From Arenicola marina (Eukaryota > Annelida > Polychaeta > Arenicolidae), in assembly GCA_964019135.1 (NCBI GenBank), contig OZ025249.1:36779759-36843758 (forward strand): DNA of 64,000 nucleotides. Direction: 5' to 3'. The translations under genes were made by a program, and so were the position numbers. The first letter of the stretch is position 1, and the number at the start of each line of letters is the position of its first letter. Shown here in pieces: positions 38,265 through 50,175 of this stretch. Under the pieces are notes generated by a model that worked only from the letters and a program-made list of their open reading frames with translations, ran no database searches and had not been told where the DNA came from.

Positions 38265-39166
38265 GTGAGCACGATAACTGTCGAACACTTGCAGCTATCG
38301 TTGTCAAACTTCGCCAACAGATGCCAGTCTAATCTCAGGTCAAGTTCGTTGCCGGGTGAAATCGGTCAAACGTCAACGTCACGGTGACGTCATACGTCCA
38401 AAACACATTTTCCGGTCTAACTCGCTCAGTATTACAGCTAGAAACACGAATAAAAACGCTCTTATCTCCGTTAATATTAAAGCTAAAGGTCTCTGGTAAG
38501 TTTCAGAATGTGCTACTAATTAGAGCGCAGTTTTCATGTATTGTCCACTTTTTGATGCGTATACTAATTTTCGAGTAAAATGAGCTGATCAGTTTTGAGG
38601 AAAACGCACTAAATGACCTCTGTCAGTGTTTTCGCTTTTTGACCCATTTACCTTTAAGCTATCGCTATGACTTTCCAATATGTCATAGAAATATGAACTG
38701 AGATGACTTGTGTTGAATCTTAGAGTGTTCTAATGCGTCACCTGACGTCACGATGACGTCACTTTTGGTACTTACCAAAAATCGGCAAAAATCGGAAAAA
38801 AATCATAAAAATAGTAGGTCAGTTGTAGGAAACGAGGTTCCCCTTATAGCTGCAAAGTAAAAACGATACGTTCCTATCTTACTTCCGGTTCCAGGGCCGA
38901 CGGCATTTCTCTATGGGACTTTTGTGGCGTTTCGACGTTCAAAGGGCCATAACTCGGTTAATAATTGAGCTTGGGAGCCCAGATTTGGCATGAAGCGAGA
39001 GAGAGATGGCAAGTTGACCCGCGGAAATCGCGATATAATTGCTCTAGGACGCTTAGTTTGACCGCTAGAGCGCTCGCGAGAGTTGCACCCCACTTTGGCG
39101 AGGTTCCCATTATGAGTGAACGGCGATAGCGACGCTAGAGAGTCGGGACTGGTTGCAAAAGACACG
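38265..39166. repeat. Dispersed repeat family, copy E (partial)
   Basis: Runs from cacgataactgtcgaacac through tatctccgttaatattaaag, tgacgtcacgatgacgtcac and acttccggttccaggg to tctatgggacttt, then switches to a different sequence (gtggcgtttcgacgttc) up to the next copy. Confidence 0.75.
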
Positions 39167-41640
39167 CTCTTTGACCCAAAGTCGATTTTCGTCATCATCA
39201 GTGTCCTCACTGACTTCTTGTATGTTTGTTATGACGATGTATGTATATATATGTATGTCTGTCCCACTCGAAAACGGGAAGTCTCTTTGTGGCCTAGCTG
39301 CTGCATGTATCGTTTTGTAATCTTTAACATCTTATAGATAGCTAATAGGGCTACAACATTCTCGTCGCACAGGTCGAAAGGTCAAAGGTCAAGGTCACAG
39401 CGATTTTTTGAAAAAATAACTAAAAACGCTTATATCTCCGTTAATATTAAAGCTAGAGATCTCGAATTAGTTTCAAAATGTGCCCCTCTTTCAGGTGCAG
39501 TTTTCGGGTATTGTTTACTTTTGATGCGTAATACTCATTTTCGAGGAAAACGAGGTCATAGGTTTTGCGGAAAACGCACTAAATGTCCTCTGTCAGTTTT
39601 GTCGCTTTTTGGCACATTTGCCATCAAGCTATCGCTATGATATTCAAATATGTCATAGAAATATGAATTGTGATGACTTGTGTTGAATCTTAGAGTTTTC
39701 TGATACGTCAAGTGACGTCACCATGACGTCACTTTCGGTACTTACAAAAAATCATCAAAAATCAGAACAAAATCACAAAAATGCACGACTGGTGTCATAT
39801 TGTAGGGAAAGTAGTTCCTCGTATAGCTCCTAACTAAAAATGATACGTTCCTATCTTACTTCCGGTTTCAGGGCCGGGGGAATTTCTCTATGGGACTTCC
39901 CATGTTAAAAGGGCTGTATCTTTAGGCTGGGAAAAATGTTTTGTCGCGTATGTCGCAAGTGCCTCCATCAAACAACACCGCGATTTTTTCCTAGGTTAAA
40001 CATGATACATAGTAATCACAACGCTTAGTATATGCAATCGCAGCAAAAAGTGACGTCACCGGATTTTTTTGAAATTTGGCCTATGGTGAAAGATGCGGCT
40101 TTTTGGTGTTAGCAGAGGCTCCCACGGGCGTCCTATTCAAGCCATCGCTTAATGCTTGCAGCGGTGAATGGATAATACTAAGCTGAGTCATAATCTGTGA
40201 ACATGGTGCCATAGCATTATTACTTTTCGGTATATAGTCGAAATCGTTTAACATGTAATCCTATGGGGAAAAATGAACTTGGTCAAATATGACCTACTTC
40301 CGTTCAAACAATTTCAGTCTCTTTCGCCACACAGTGAGGTAATATCACCTTAAAGCAAGCTGTAAGAAACACACGGCGATCTCAATATTAATTTTTGTTT
40401 CCATGGCAACGAAGCCACTGGCCTAATGATAAACATATAGATTCTGGCCATTTAAAGAAAAATCGTCAGAAATCAGATACAAACGCTAAAATTGCAATCT
40501 TTTCGCCAATTAGTTGCCAATAAGTGTCTTCAGATCACTTAGTGCTTTAATTAGGCGGATGTTGTCTAGTTATGGCGCTAGAGCGCCCCGAAGTGGGACG
40601 ACACCTTCGCGGGGCCGCCAATGATGAGTGAATGGAGATTGTGTCCATCAGAAAAACAAGCTAGAGCTGTGATGTTTGCGCCAAATGGTTGGGAACGTTG
40701 ATGGTCAGAAAAATATTAAAAGAAACAAATTGGTTGCTATATTGCTTCGCCTACAGTGTTCTTTGTTTTTGCCGTCGGTCTCCGTGCTTCCGCAATGATA
40801 AGCTAATGCAATTTTTGGCCATTTCGCCAAGCCATAGCTGAAGGACTAATCTTTCTATCGCCTAGCTCTTTAATCGAATAAGTTGTGGCAGTAAAGCTTG
40901 GCATATTGCCACTTGGACGCTGACGTGCGTCACGTCATAACGCCACCATGACGTCATGACGTCACATCTTACGTAGGCTATTACTCAGCTATTACAGGGT
41001 ATGGCGACTTTCAGGTTGCTTGACGTTGCAGGTCGTGTTCAGGGACAGTTTGTGCCGTATGTAACTTTTTTGGCGCAGGGGATAAGTATGCGTCAAAATG
41101 ACGTCATAGCTAACGTGTTCCTACGAAATGTTGGGTTTGCTTTATTTTCAGCCACTTTGGCAATAGCAGTCATAGCCCGAGTTGATACGTAGGTATATTA
41201 AAGAAATAGAAGCCATCTTAAGCATTTTTGCAAACGTCAAATGACGTCATGTCGCGTCACGATGACGTATTATTAGATAAAAAGTAAAATTCGTAGCGCC
41301 ATTCATAATGAGTCAAGCAATCGCTTTTGAGAACAAAATTTCATGACCACTTAAACTCTAATATGGCATTAAATTCGCGGGCGGAAGATGCGTCACATGA
41401 CGCGATCCTCACGTCATCGGCACAAACGACGGCTTTACCTGTAATTCCGTTAATATCGGTTAATTGTTCATTGCACACTGCTCAAAATAGAGCCTGCGGT
41501 GCGCACGTTGTCGGATGAATGCGCTATTTGGCTTAAATTTCCCGTTGTACGCGCTGTTTAGCCCGAATTGTCCCGTATACGCGCTGTTTATCCAAAATTG
41601 CCCCCTATATGCGCTGTTCAGCTCAAATCGCAATCTAGAA
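39167..41640. repeat. Dispersed repeat family, copy C (near full length)
   Basis: An uninterrupted run of all modules in 2.5 kb, from gtcgattttcgtcatcatca to a short 30-bp tandem end (41515-41635, gcgctgtttagcccgaattg). It carries a perfect DR1 (AGGTCAAAGGTCA, 39379-39391) and an X-box (40397-40410). Confidence 0.85.
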
Positions 41641-42320
41641 ATGGCCCTCATTCCCTTAATAATCATCGTGGACGGTCGCGGTTTCGATCAACATGTTCAG
41701 ATAGACACGCTCTTCGACCTAAAGTCGATTTTCGTCATCATCAGTGTCCCACTGAGTTCTTGGTTCTTTGTCGGTCTTCCCGTCCAAAAGGCGTGTATGT
41801 CTGTCTCACTCGAGAATTTCAATTCTCATTGCGTCCTAACAAACGTATACATTATTTCGCAGTAGTTTGTGCCTGATAGCTTATCCGTAGGGCTACAATA
41901 TGCTCGTCACGCAGATCGAAAGATCAAAGGTCAAGGTCACAGCGATGTTTTGAAAAAACCCATTAAAAACGCTTATATCTCCGTTAATATTAAAGTTAGA
42001 GATCTCTGGTAAGTTTCGGAATGTGCTACTTATTAGGGCGCAGATTTCATGTATTGTTCACTTTTTGATGCGTATGTTCATTTTCGAGTAATATGAGCTT
42101 ATAAGTTTTGAGGAAAACGCACTAAATGACCTCGTCAGTGTTTTCGCTTTTTGACCCATTTACCTTCAAGCTATCGCTATAATGTTCTAATATGTCATAG
42201 AAATATGAACTGAGATGACTTGTGTCGAATCTTAGAGTGCTCTGATAGGCCACGTGACGTCACGATGAGGTCACTTTTGGTACTTACCAAAAATCGTCAA
42301 AAATAGGAAAAATTTGCAAT
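41641..42320. repeat. Dispersed repeat family, copy D (5' part)
   Basis: Begins atggccctcattcccttaat, then cgctcttcgacctaaagtcg, gtcatcatcagtgtccc and the module up to tgacgtcacgatgaggtcac, and stops at aaaataggaaaa. Confidence 0.8.
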
Positions 42321-42915
42321 TGCAGCTTTGCAGCCACCTGAATTTGCAGTTGGGGACTTTTATTTTATTCATTCGAACACATTCCTGGTATTGGTAGAAT
42401 GTCTGAGCAATTCCCATGGATTTCTACTTACTGTTGTATTTTCTCTGGTTAGTAATTGGCATACATTGCCTTCAGTAGAATGATTAAGCTCCACCGGTTA
42501 GATAATATTTGTAGGTATAAAACCAGGTATATATGTCAGAAAAATACTTGTTTTATGAAATTGCAACTCATCAGGATCTACGATGATAAAAATTACTTCT
42601 GGCAGATGCAAAGTTCTATTGACATGATTGACCAAACATGATTTTCCTCATGGCTCAGGGTTAATAATAGACACTGTTATGGGATTTTCTTTCTGGGATG
42701 AATATGTACCGGTCCTTTGAATTGTTGTGCACTGAACATGCTGAATATTTAATTTTTGCCTAATTTGCATGTTTTCATAATGTTATTATTCATATACTGT
42801 ACCTCGTTTTTATAATATATATTTGGAAACAGGCATGATCAATATTGGGTGCCTTATTTTTGTGTGTTTTGTGACTCAGTGACTTTGTGTGCAAAGTGGC
42901 ATACCAACGAAACTG
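42321..42915. other. Unassigned sequence
   Basis: AT-rich, nothing recognised. Confidence 0.5.
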
Positions 42916-43101
42916 GTCATACACCAGTCGCTCTACAGACGTCAGAAAATAGTCATACACCCGTCGCTCTACAGACGTCAAAAACTAGTCATACACCAGT
43001 CGCTCTACAGACGTCGATAACACGGCTACACTCGTCGCTATGCACACGTCTGGAACCCATCAGGAACCCGTCGCTGAATACACGTCTGAAACACGTCGCC
43101 A
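42916..43101. repeat. 36-bp minisatellite, about five units
   Basis: Three near-identical units of gtcatacaccagtcgctcta, then cagacgtcaaaaacta, followed by two to three drifted ones. The acgtc core recurs in each. Confidence 0.9.
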
Positions 43102-44910
43102 TACACACGTCTATTTGATTTGCAAATCCGATATAATTTTGAACCAGTTTCCGACGACTGAAAATGACGTCTGTGAGAGCCCAAAACGTCCGACTGCCCA
43201 AAACGGGCCAGGATCAGGATTTTGACACCTACAACTTAATGCACAGTTAGCTACAACTCGAGCATCCACGAATAAATATATAACAAGAACCATGACCAGA
43301 GTTTGTCCATGTCCTTAAGGTGATCCCGACCTCACATAATTATTGTTTTAATTGATAGATATACGGCGGAAGGGTGTGACAAGTTCAAAAGAGGGCAAAG
43401 AGGCCAATTAAGGCTGTAAAATACCGCTAACGCTTATTTTGTCCGCGCCTTGTTATGCACCGCCCCACACGTAAACTCCCCCTGCCCCCCCCCCCCCACC
43501 CCTTCGAGCTTCTCCTCGAGTGTTATTCGTACATTGCTATCTAAGAGATACAAAACTAGCCTGGTTTTATATCACCAGATTGTGAATGATTGAAACGTCA
43601 AATGTAACTGTTCGTTGGTTCTTAGCTATGTAGGACGTTTTGGGTAGTCGGACGTTTTGGGCGCTCACAGACGTCGTTTTGACCAGTTTACGACGAGTTT
43701 TGCCCACTGGGAGGCCCGAAAAGATATGACTATATATTGTGAGACCTACAAGAGAACTAGTCAAGGCATAAGCCCCCCCCCCCCTCTACCACTCCCCTCA
43801 CCCACACAATTTCACACTGTATGCGCCATTGCGAAGTTTTATGTCAACGCTGAGGCGCGGAGAGAGCACAGGCTTCAAAGCCGACAATCCGTACACATCC
43901 CACTGCAAGCGGCACTAAGATACGGATTTACGACGGTCGTTTGCGGCACTCGTTCTTACCTCACTCGTTAGCCACGAGGCACTATCGAGCGGAGGTGGTG
44001 CTGTGGAAGAGCCTAGTGGCTTTCAAGGGTATCTTGGCAACAGGAGAAGAGAGATCAACAACAAACATGTCCTGTTTGAAAGAAACCTTCAGTTGGTATG
44101 TTCTACTCACAGACGTCTTATTTTGGGTAAGTAAGCAGATACCATATTTGTTTCTTTATCGCATGTTGAAATGTTGATATGTATTTGTAGGCCTACGCTC
44201 TATATATTATCTATATACTATGCCGCTGCATGCAAGAGCACATTGGGACCAGCAGCCGCCTTGAACCTATATCCAACCGAACCACTGCATAGGCTAAATG
44301 GTCCGCCTCGGATGTATCAACATTGTCGCTCATAGATGTGTCAACGCCATCGCGTGTGTCAACCCTACCGCATAATATCGCTTTCGGGTGCTTATCCCGC
44401 ATGGTGACCATGTCTGCGGCGGGCTACCTGGCTTGGTGCCAACAGTAATGATATTTTTCCCAACGCATTATCGCCCGAACTGTCATCAAAAACAAACAAA
44501 TCCCGAACTGTCTCGCGTCCACAACTTCCCATCAGTAGCAAATTTTGTCCACTGAAGGTACGTTAAATGACGAACAACGGGCGGGAAACAGCCCCTTTTT
44601 TACTCAATCAGCCCCCTTTTTGGAGTATTCTGTACTGGATGCACAATAATTGCACAGAAAGTGTTTTAACAACCTTAACACTTATGTCCCGGTACTCAGT
44701 AGCTCCCGGTCTCAATTTATGTCAATATACTTATCGATATTATTTCTGCCCAATGTCTACTTTCTGCCTGCTACTATTCATAGGCATTCTCAGTCATAGG
44801 CATAAACATGACGTTGCAAAATCGTCACATTCCTAACACAGTAAAAAAACATTGTTATTGTTTTGTTTTTCAAATTAATGGGACAGGTAAATTCCTGCGA
44901 GTGTGGGTCA
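43102..44910. other. Unassigned sequence
   Basis: C-runs at 43485-43497 and 43772-43783. No exon recognised. Confidence 0.5.
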
Positions 44911-45019
44911 CTGAGACTGCGTGAGTGCATGAGCCGCACTGAGACTGCGTGAGTGCATGAGCCGCACTGAGACTGCGTGAGTGCATGAGCCGCACTGAGA
45001 CTGCGTGAGTGCATGAGCC
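44911..45019. repeat. 28-bp minisatellite, 3.9 units
   Basis: ctgagactgcgtgagtgcat plus gagccgca repeats exactly at 44911, 44939, 44967 and 44995. It leaves all minus-strand frames open locally, which creates a spurious 139-codon frame. Confidence 0.95.
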
Positions 45020-45890
45020 TTGTGTCAGTGTGTGCAGTGTGGTGTGACCAGTCACAGTGACAAGACTCTAAAAAAAATCTCAATCTATAAAGGCTCCGTT
45101 TTGCATTATGTAATGGTGTCACGTTCAAACTTACTCTACAGGATGCAAAAATACGCCAAAATACGCTTAGCAACAACAAATCATTCCTCCCCCCCCCCCT
45201 GCCCCCCAAAAATATACTTTTTTCAAAGACTATTTCTATCTTGACAAAATTAAACTATATATATGGTTTTCCATTTTCATCTAACCTCATATATTATCTG
45301 AATGCGCACATGCAACGACAGGTTTCTACCCAGAAAATTAAAATATAACTGCATTACCCTAAAAGTGTTTTCACACTCTAATATCAACAACACCCATTTT
45401 CAGTCATTTGGGGGATTCTTACAGCTTGAACATACGAAAAAACGAAAACCTACATAACATATAGGGGTCCGCTGCAAATAGCCACTCTCTCTACTACAAT
45501 AATTGTCAACAACATTGGCACAAAATATATTTAATATAGCCATAATTAAAGAGCAAAGACGCTATCTCCCCACCTCACATCAAATTTGGGCGGGAAAATC
45601 AATTTCTTGATTTTAGGTGTTTTTTCTACATTGTTGGGTTACAAACCATAGACAGTTACATAGTACGTTTTCTGAGGTTTTCGTTGATGTATGTACGTAC
45701 TCAGGCGATGCTTATCTCGTATCGAACGGATCGAAAAACATTTTACGATTTAAAAAATGTATATTTTTCACTTCTGTTCTAATCGGTATTGATTAATGTA
45801 CGGTAATCAATTTCGACATAGTTTTCAATCTAACCCTGTGACAAATAGACCGTTAATAGTGGCCAACGGACACAATTAACAGGCTAGGGG
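45020..45890. other. Unassigned sequence
   Basis: C-run at 45190-45206. AT-rich otherwise. Confidence 0.5.
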
Positions 45891-47250
45891 GGTTCAAATC
45901 TGTGAACATGGTGAAATATCTATATTACTTTTCGGTATATAGTCGAAATCGTTTAACATGGGATCCTATGGGGAAAAATGAACTTGAGTAAATATGACCT
46001 GCTTCCGCTTAAACTATTTCAGTCTCGTTCGCCACACAGTGAGGTACTATCATCGAAAAGCAAGTTGCAAGATAAACACGGTGATCACAAAACTAGTTTT
46101 CGTTTCCATGGCAACGAACCCACTGGCCTAATGATAAACATACAGATTCTTGCCATTTAAAGAAAAAATCGTCAAAAATCAGATAACAATGCTAAAATTG
46201 CAATCTTGCAAAATTGCAAAATTGCAACTAGTTGCCAATAAGCATCTTCAGATCACTTAGTCTTTTAATTAGGCGGAGGTTGTCTAGTTATGGCGCTAGA
46301 GCGCTCCGAAGTGGGACGACACCTTCGCGGGGCCGCCATTGATGAGTGAATGGAGATTGTGTCCATCTTGAAAAAATCGTCAAAAATCCGAAAAACAAGC
46401 TAGAGCTGTGATGTTTGCGTCAAATGGTAGGGAACATTGATGGTCAGAAAAATAGTAAAAGAAACAAATTAGTTGCTATATCACTTCGCTTACCGTGTTC
46501 TTTGTTCTTGTCGTCGGTCTCCGTGTTTCCGCAATGATAAGCTAATGCAATTTTTGACCATTTCGCCAAGCCATAGCTGAAGGACTAATCTTTCTATCGC
46601 CTAGCTCTTTAATCGAATAAGTTGTGGCAGTAAAGCTTGGCATATTGCCGCTTGGACGTTCTCGTGCGTCACGTCATAACGTCACCATGACGTCATGACG
46701 TCACATACCTTACGTAGGCTATTACTCAGCTATTACAAGGTATGGCGACTTTCGGGTTGCTTGACGTTGCAGGTCGTGTTCAGGGACAATTTGTGCCGTG
46801 TGTAACTTTTTTGGCGCAGGGGATAAGTATGCGTCAAAAATGACGTCATAGCTAACGTGCTCCTACGACATGTTGTGTTTGCTTTATTTTCAGCCACTTT
46901 TGCAATAGCTGTCATAGCCCGAGTTGATACGTAGGTATATTAAAGAAATAGAAGCCATCTTAAGCATTTTCGCAAACATCAAATGACGTCATGTCGCGTC
47001 ACGATGACGTATTATTAGATAAAAAGTAAAATTCGTAGCGCCATTCATAATGAGTCAAGCAATCGCTCTAGAGAACAAAATTTCATGTTCACTTAAACTC
47101 TAATATGGCATTAAATTCGCGGGCGGAAGATGCGTCACATGACGCGATCCTCACGTCACCGGCACAAACGACGGCGTTACCTGTAATTCCGTTAATATCT
47201 GTTAATTGTTCATTGCACACTGCTCAAAATAGAGCCTGCGGTGCGCACGT
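45891..47250. repeat. Dispersed repeat family, copy F (3' half)
   Basis: Begins tgtgaacatggtgaaat and continues with ttttcggtatatagtcgaaa and all later modules to gcgcacgttgtcgg. X-box match at 46102-46115; tgacgtca palindromes at several places. Confidence 0.85.
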
Positions 47251-47890
47251 TGTCGGATGAATGCGGTATTTGGCTCAAATGTCCCGTTATACGCGCTGTT
47301 TAGCCCGAATTGTCCCGTATACGCGCTGTTTATCCAAAATTGCCCCCTATATGCGCTGTTCAGCTCAAATCGCCCGTTATATTCGCTATTTAGCATAAAT
47401 TGAGCGTTACATGCGCTTTTTAACCAACAATTACCCGCTACATGCGCAATTTAGGCCAAATTGCTCGTTATGCGCACTGTTTAACCGAAATTGCCAGTTA
47501 GATGCCCAGTGTACCTAAAATTCCCTGTTATACTAGCTATTTAGCCCAAATTGTCAGTTATGTGCGATATTTAGCTCAAATTGCCTGCTGAAAGCTCTAC
47601 TTAGGTCGCCAAATCTTTATTTTGCCAACAGAAAGCTCAATTTTGTAAACAGAAAGCTCTATTTTCTCAACAGAAGGCTCTATTTGGAATAAGTTGCTAT
47701 CCCACGCCGATATCTATGCTGAATTGCTCTCTGAAGGTTATATTTGGCCCCGCGAAAGCACTATTTACCCCAGATTGTACCTTAAAAGCTCTATTTGGGC
47801 CAAATTGTATGTGTAATGGCCTACTTTGCCAAATTTACTCGCTAAAACTCTATTTTGCCCGCTGAAACCTCTATTTGATCCAAATTGTCA
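47251..47890. repeat. Expanded 31-bp tandem array at the end of copy F
   Basis: ttatacgcgctgtttagccc plus gaattgtcccg repeats about 20 times with growing drift. The homologous place in copy C has only about four units. Confidence 0.85.
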
Positions 47891-48500
47891 ACTGAAGGCA
47901 CTAATTGACCCCTCAGATCCAGATTTGATCCATCAGATCCAGATTTGACCTCTCAGATCCAGATTGACCTCTCAGATCCAGATTGACCCCTCAGATCCCG
48001 ATTTGACCTCTCAGATCTAGATTGACCCCTCAGATCCAGATTTGACCCTTCAGATCCAGATTTGATCCCTCAGATCCAGATTTGATCTCTCAGATCCAGA
48101 TTTGACCTCTCAGATCCAGATTTAATCCCTCAGATCCAGATTTGACCTCAGATCCAGATTGACCCCTCAGATCAAGATTTGACAATCAGATCCAGATTCA
48201 ATCTGTCAGATCAAGATTGGACAACTAGGATGCAGATTGACCCGTCGCATCTGTATTTGACCATCAGATCCCGATTCGACCCTGGTGATCCTGATTGAAC
48301 ATTGCTAATCCAGATTGGACCCAACGAAACCAGCTTTGACCCGTCGTATACCAATGTATCCCACGGATCCCGTTTCGAACCGTCGAATTCGACCCTGCAC
48401 ATCTCGATTTGTCCCACACAACCCTAATCGACTCATCAGATCCCTATTTGTCCCACGAATCCTGATTAGAGCTCCCGCATCCCTATTCGAAGACCCTGCG
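47891..48500. repeat. 20-bp cagatccagatttgacc minisatellite
   Basis: About 17 clear units (47915-48235), then a drifting tail to about 48500 that still keeps gat-cc and ttgac-cc spacing. Confidence 0.9.
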
Positions 48501-48730
48501 GACCGCCACTTGCGGAGGACAACCCAAGGCATCATCGATACACGCCTGATCACTTCAGGGGGTGATTTTGTTTAGTCCTCTAATGAATGACCAGTGGCCA
48601 CGGTGCTGTCATCCCAACACATACCCACAGGAAATCCGGAAACTAAATTTGGGGAAAATTTCACAAAAATGTCATGCAGCGGCAATGTGAGAGACGACCT
48701 TGGGCAACAATAAACACCATTTAAGCCACT

Positions 48731-48751
48731 AACTTTTTACTTTTTTTTTTT
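48731..48751. repeat. Poly-T run
   Basis: About 20 T residues. Confidence 0.9.
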
Positions 48752-48904
48752 TTTTTTTTAAGTCCACACTAGGTCGGCACGAGCATTTGTTATACCATTC
48801 ACTCAAGCCGCTGACCTAATTCCGAGGCCCCGTCTTGACCTCAAAACCACGCTCTCCCATTCAATGTAAAGTTCAAGCCAGAGGACCGAGCAAATGTACT
48901 CAAT

Positions 48905-49045
48905 GTACTGGAATCTAGATATGGCCATAATTCCCTTAATACTCATCGTGGACGGTCGCGGTTTCGATCATGATCAGATAGACACGCTCTTTGACATAAA
49001 GTCGATTTTCGTCATCATCAGTGTCCCACTGAGTTCTTGTATTAT
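48905..49045. repeat. Dispersed repeat family, start of a further copy (cut short)
   Basis: tctagatatggccataattc, gtggacggtcgcggtttcga and gtcgattttcgtcatcatca match 41632-41760. The match ends at ttcttgtat, after which unique sequence begins. Confidence 0.85.
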
Positions 49046-49860
49046 ATCTCTGTTTTCAAGTAAAAGCTGGGATCGAGCTCTTTTACAAATAGCTACAAAT
49101 GTGGTCTCCATTTTCACCCATGACGCACCGTTTTCGAGAGATATGACGTCAAATTGAAGTGTGTGAACATTTTAGGAATGCCAAGATGCGGTAGCGCACA
49201 TCCGGTCGCGTCAGTTTTATGGTGTCATTCTGGAGTGTTAATTATATGCTGCAAAAAAAAATTGAAGATGACGCAGTTACTGCGCGGGGCCCTGGCTGTT
49301 GCTGGCAAAAATAACATATATGAATAACTGTTAGATCAAACTGAAAAGGGTCTTTCATTTTTGTCTACATTATGTATGTTGGCCATATATTATACATGAG
49401 CGTGTCCAGGAGTGGGGCGGGGGCACAGGGGGCACGTGGCCCCCTTTTAGACCATAAAGTATATGTGTGCCACGCCACCCGCCCCCCCCCCCCCCTCCGT
49501 CGTCAAATAAATAATGGACCCCCTTGGTCGCAATTTTGTTCATGACAGATAGACCTAGATCTACGTGCGAGCTCTGCGCGACACGTGGCCGGCTGTGAGA
49601 CCAAGACATTGTATGCAAAGAGCACGTGGCAACGGGTTACGCAAGATCCCCCAGCCCACTCACAACCATTACTGCTGGCGCGGCCTGCAGTAAATACTAA
49701 GCTTATTGAGAAAACTGTCGCGAACTTTGTGGGGGTGCTGGTGCGGCTGGTTGTGTGTGTGTGTGTCGAATGCCCACCCACAACCCAACCTTCATTCACC
49801 CTACAATATAGATCAAGATACAGTCTAGATAGGAGCTCTCTTTGGTGATGCCTTTGTTCC
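49046..49860. other. Unassigned sequence upstream of GATM
   Basis: C-run at 49481-49496 and an interrupted gtgtgt patch. A minus-strand open frame of about 150 codons here has no recognised domain and is not called. Confidence 0.5.
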
Positions 49861-50109
49861 AAAAAAAGTACGGTATTTATTGCGCGAGATATCTCCGGAA
49901 TGCTTGACGTCACGCCTTGTCGCACGCGCAAAAGGACAGCGTGCTTTGTTAATAAATGACTGACCAAGCCACGTAGCCCACGATTCCATTGAGACCATTC
50001 TGTTTCACTGAGATTGGTGCTTCATTTCACACTGATACATTGAAACAGCGTGGGACAGCGTGGACAAGGTTCGTTCTTCTTATGTGATAACTAATTGTCA
50101 GTGCGGAAC
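49861..50109 (+). promoter_or_regulatory. Candidate GATM promoter and 5' UTR
   Basis: The 250 bp before the GATM start codon contain a perfect CRE palindrome TGACGTCA at 49905-49912, CpG-rich sequence around it (cgcacgcgc) and an inverted CCAAT box (GATTGG) near 50013. No convincing TATA box is seen. The transcription start cannot be placed from sequence alone. Confidence 0.35.
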
Positions 50110-50175
50110 ATGCTTCTTGTGAGAATTCTCAGAGGTGGATGTCGAGGGAGAGAAGCTGCTCATTTTCTTGACAAG
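50110..50175 (+). CDS. GATM: GATM exon 1 (coding part): start of mitochondrial transit peptide
   Basis: ATG opens a 22-codon stretch, [20 protein letters not shown] plus DK, that aligns with human [20 protein letters not shown] without gaps. It is rich in Arg and lacks acidic residues until its end, as expected of a mitochondrial presequence. It ends at AAG followed by GTGAGATT, a good donor, in phase 0. This matches the phase-0 acceptor of exon 2 about 2.2 kb downstream. The exon is too short for an ORF search; the call rests on the alignment and the phase match. Confidence 0.88.

Noticed and set aside
44790-45209. 139-codon minus-strand frame with LMHSRSLS repeats
   Set aside because: The repeats are the translation of a 28-bp minisatellite; the flanks show no protein signature.
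49503-49967. 154-codon minus-strand frame upstream of GATM
   Set aside because: It crosses C-runs and an interrupted gt microsatellite and resembles no family known to me.
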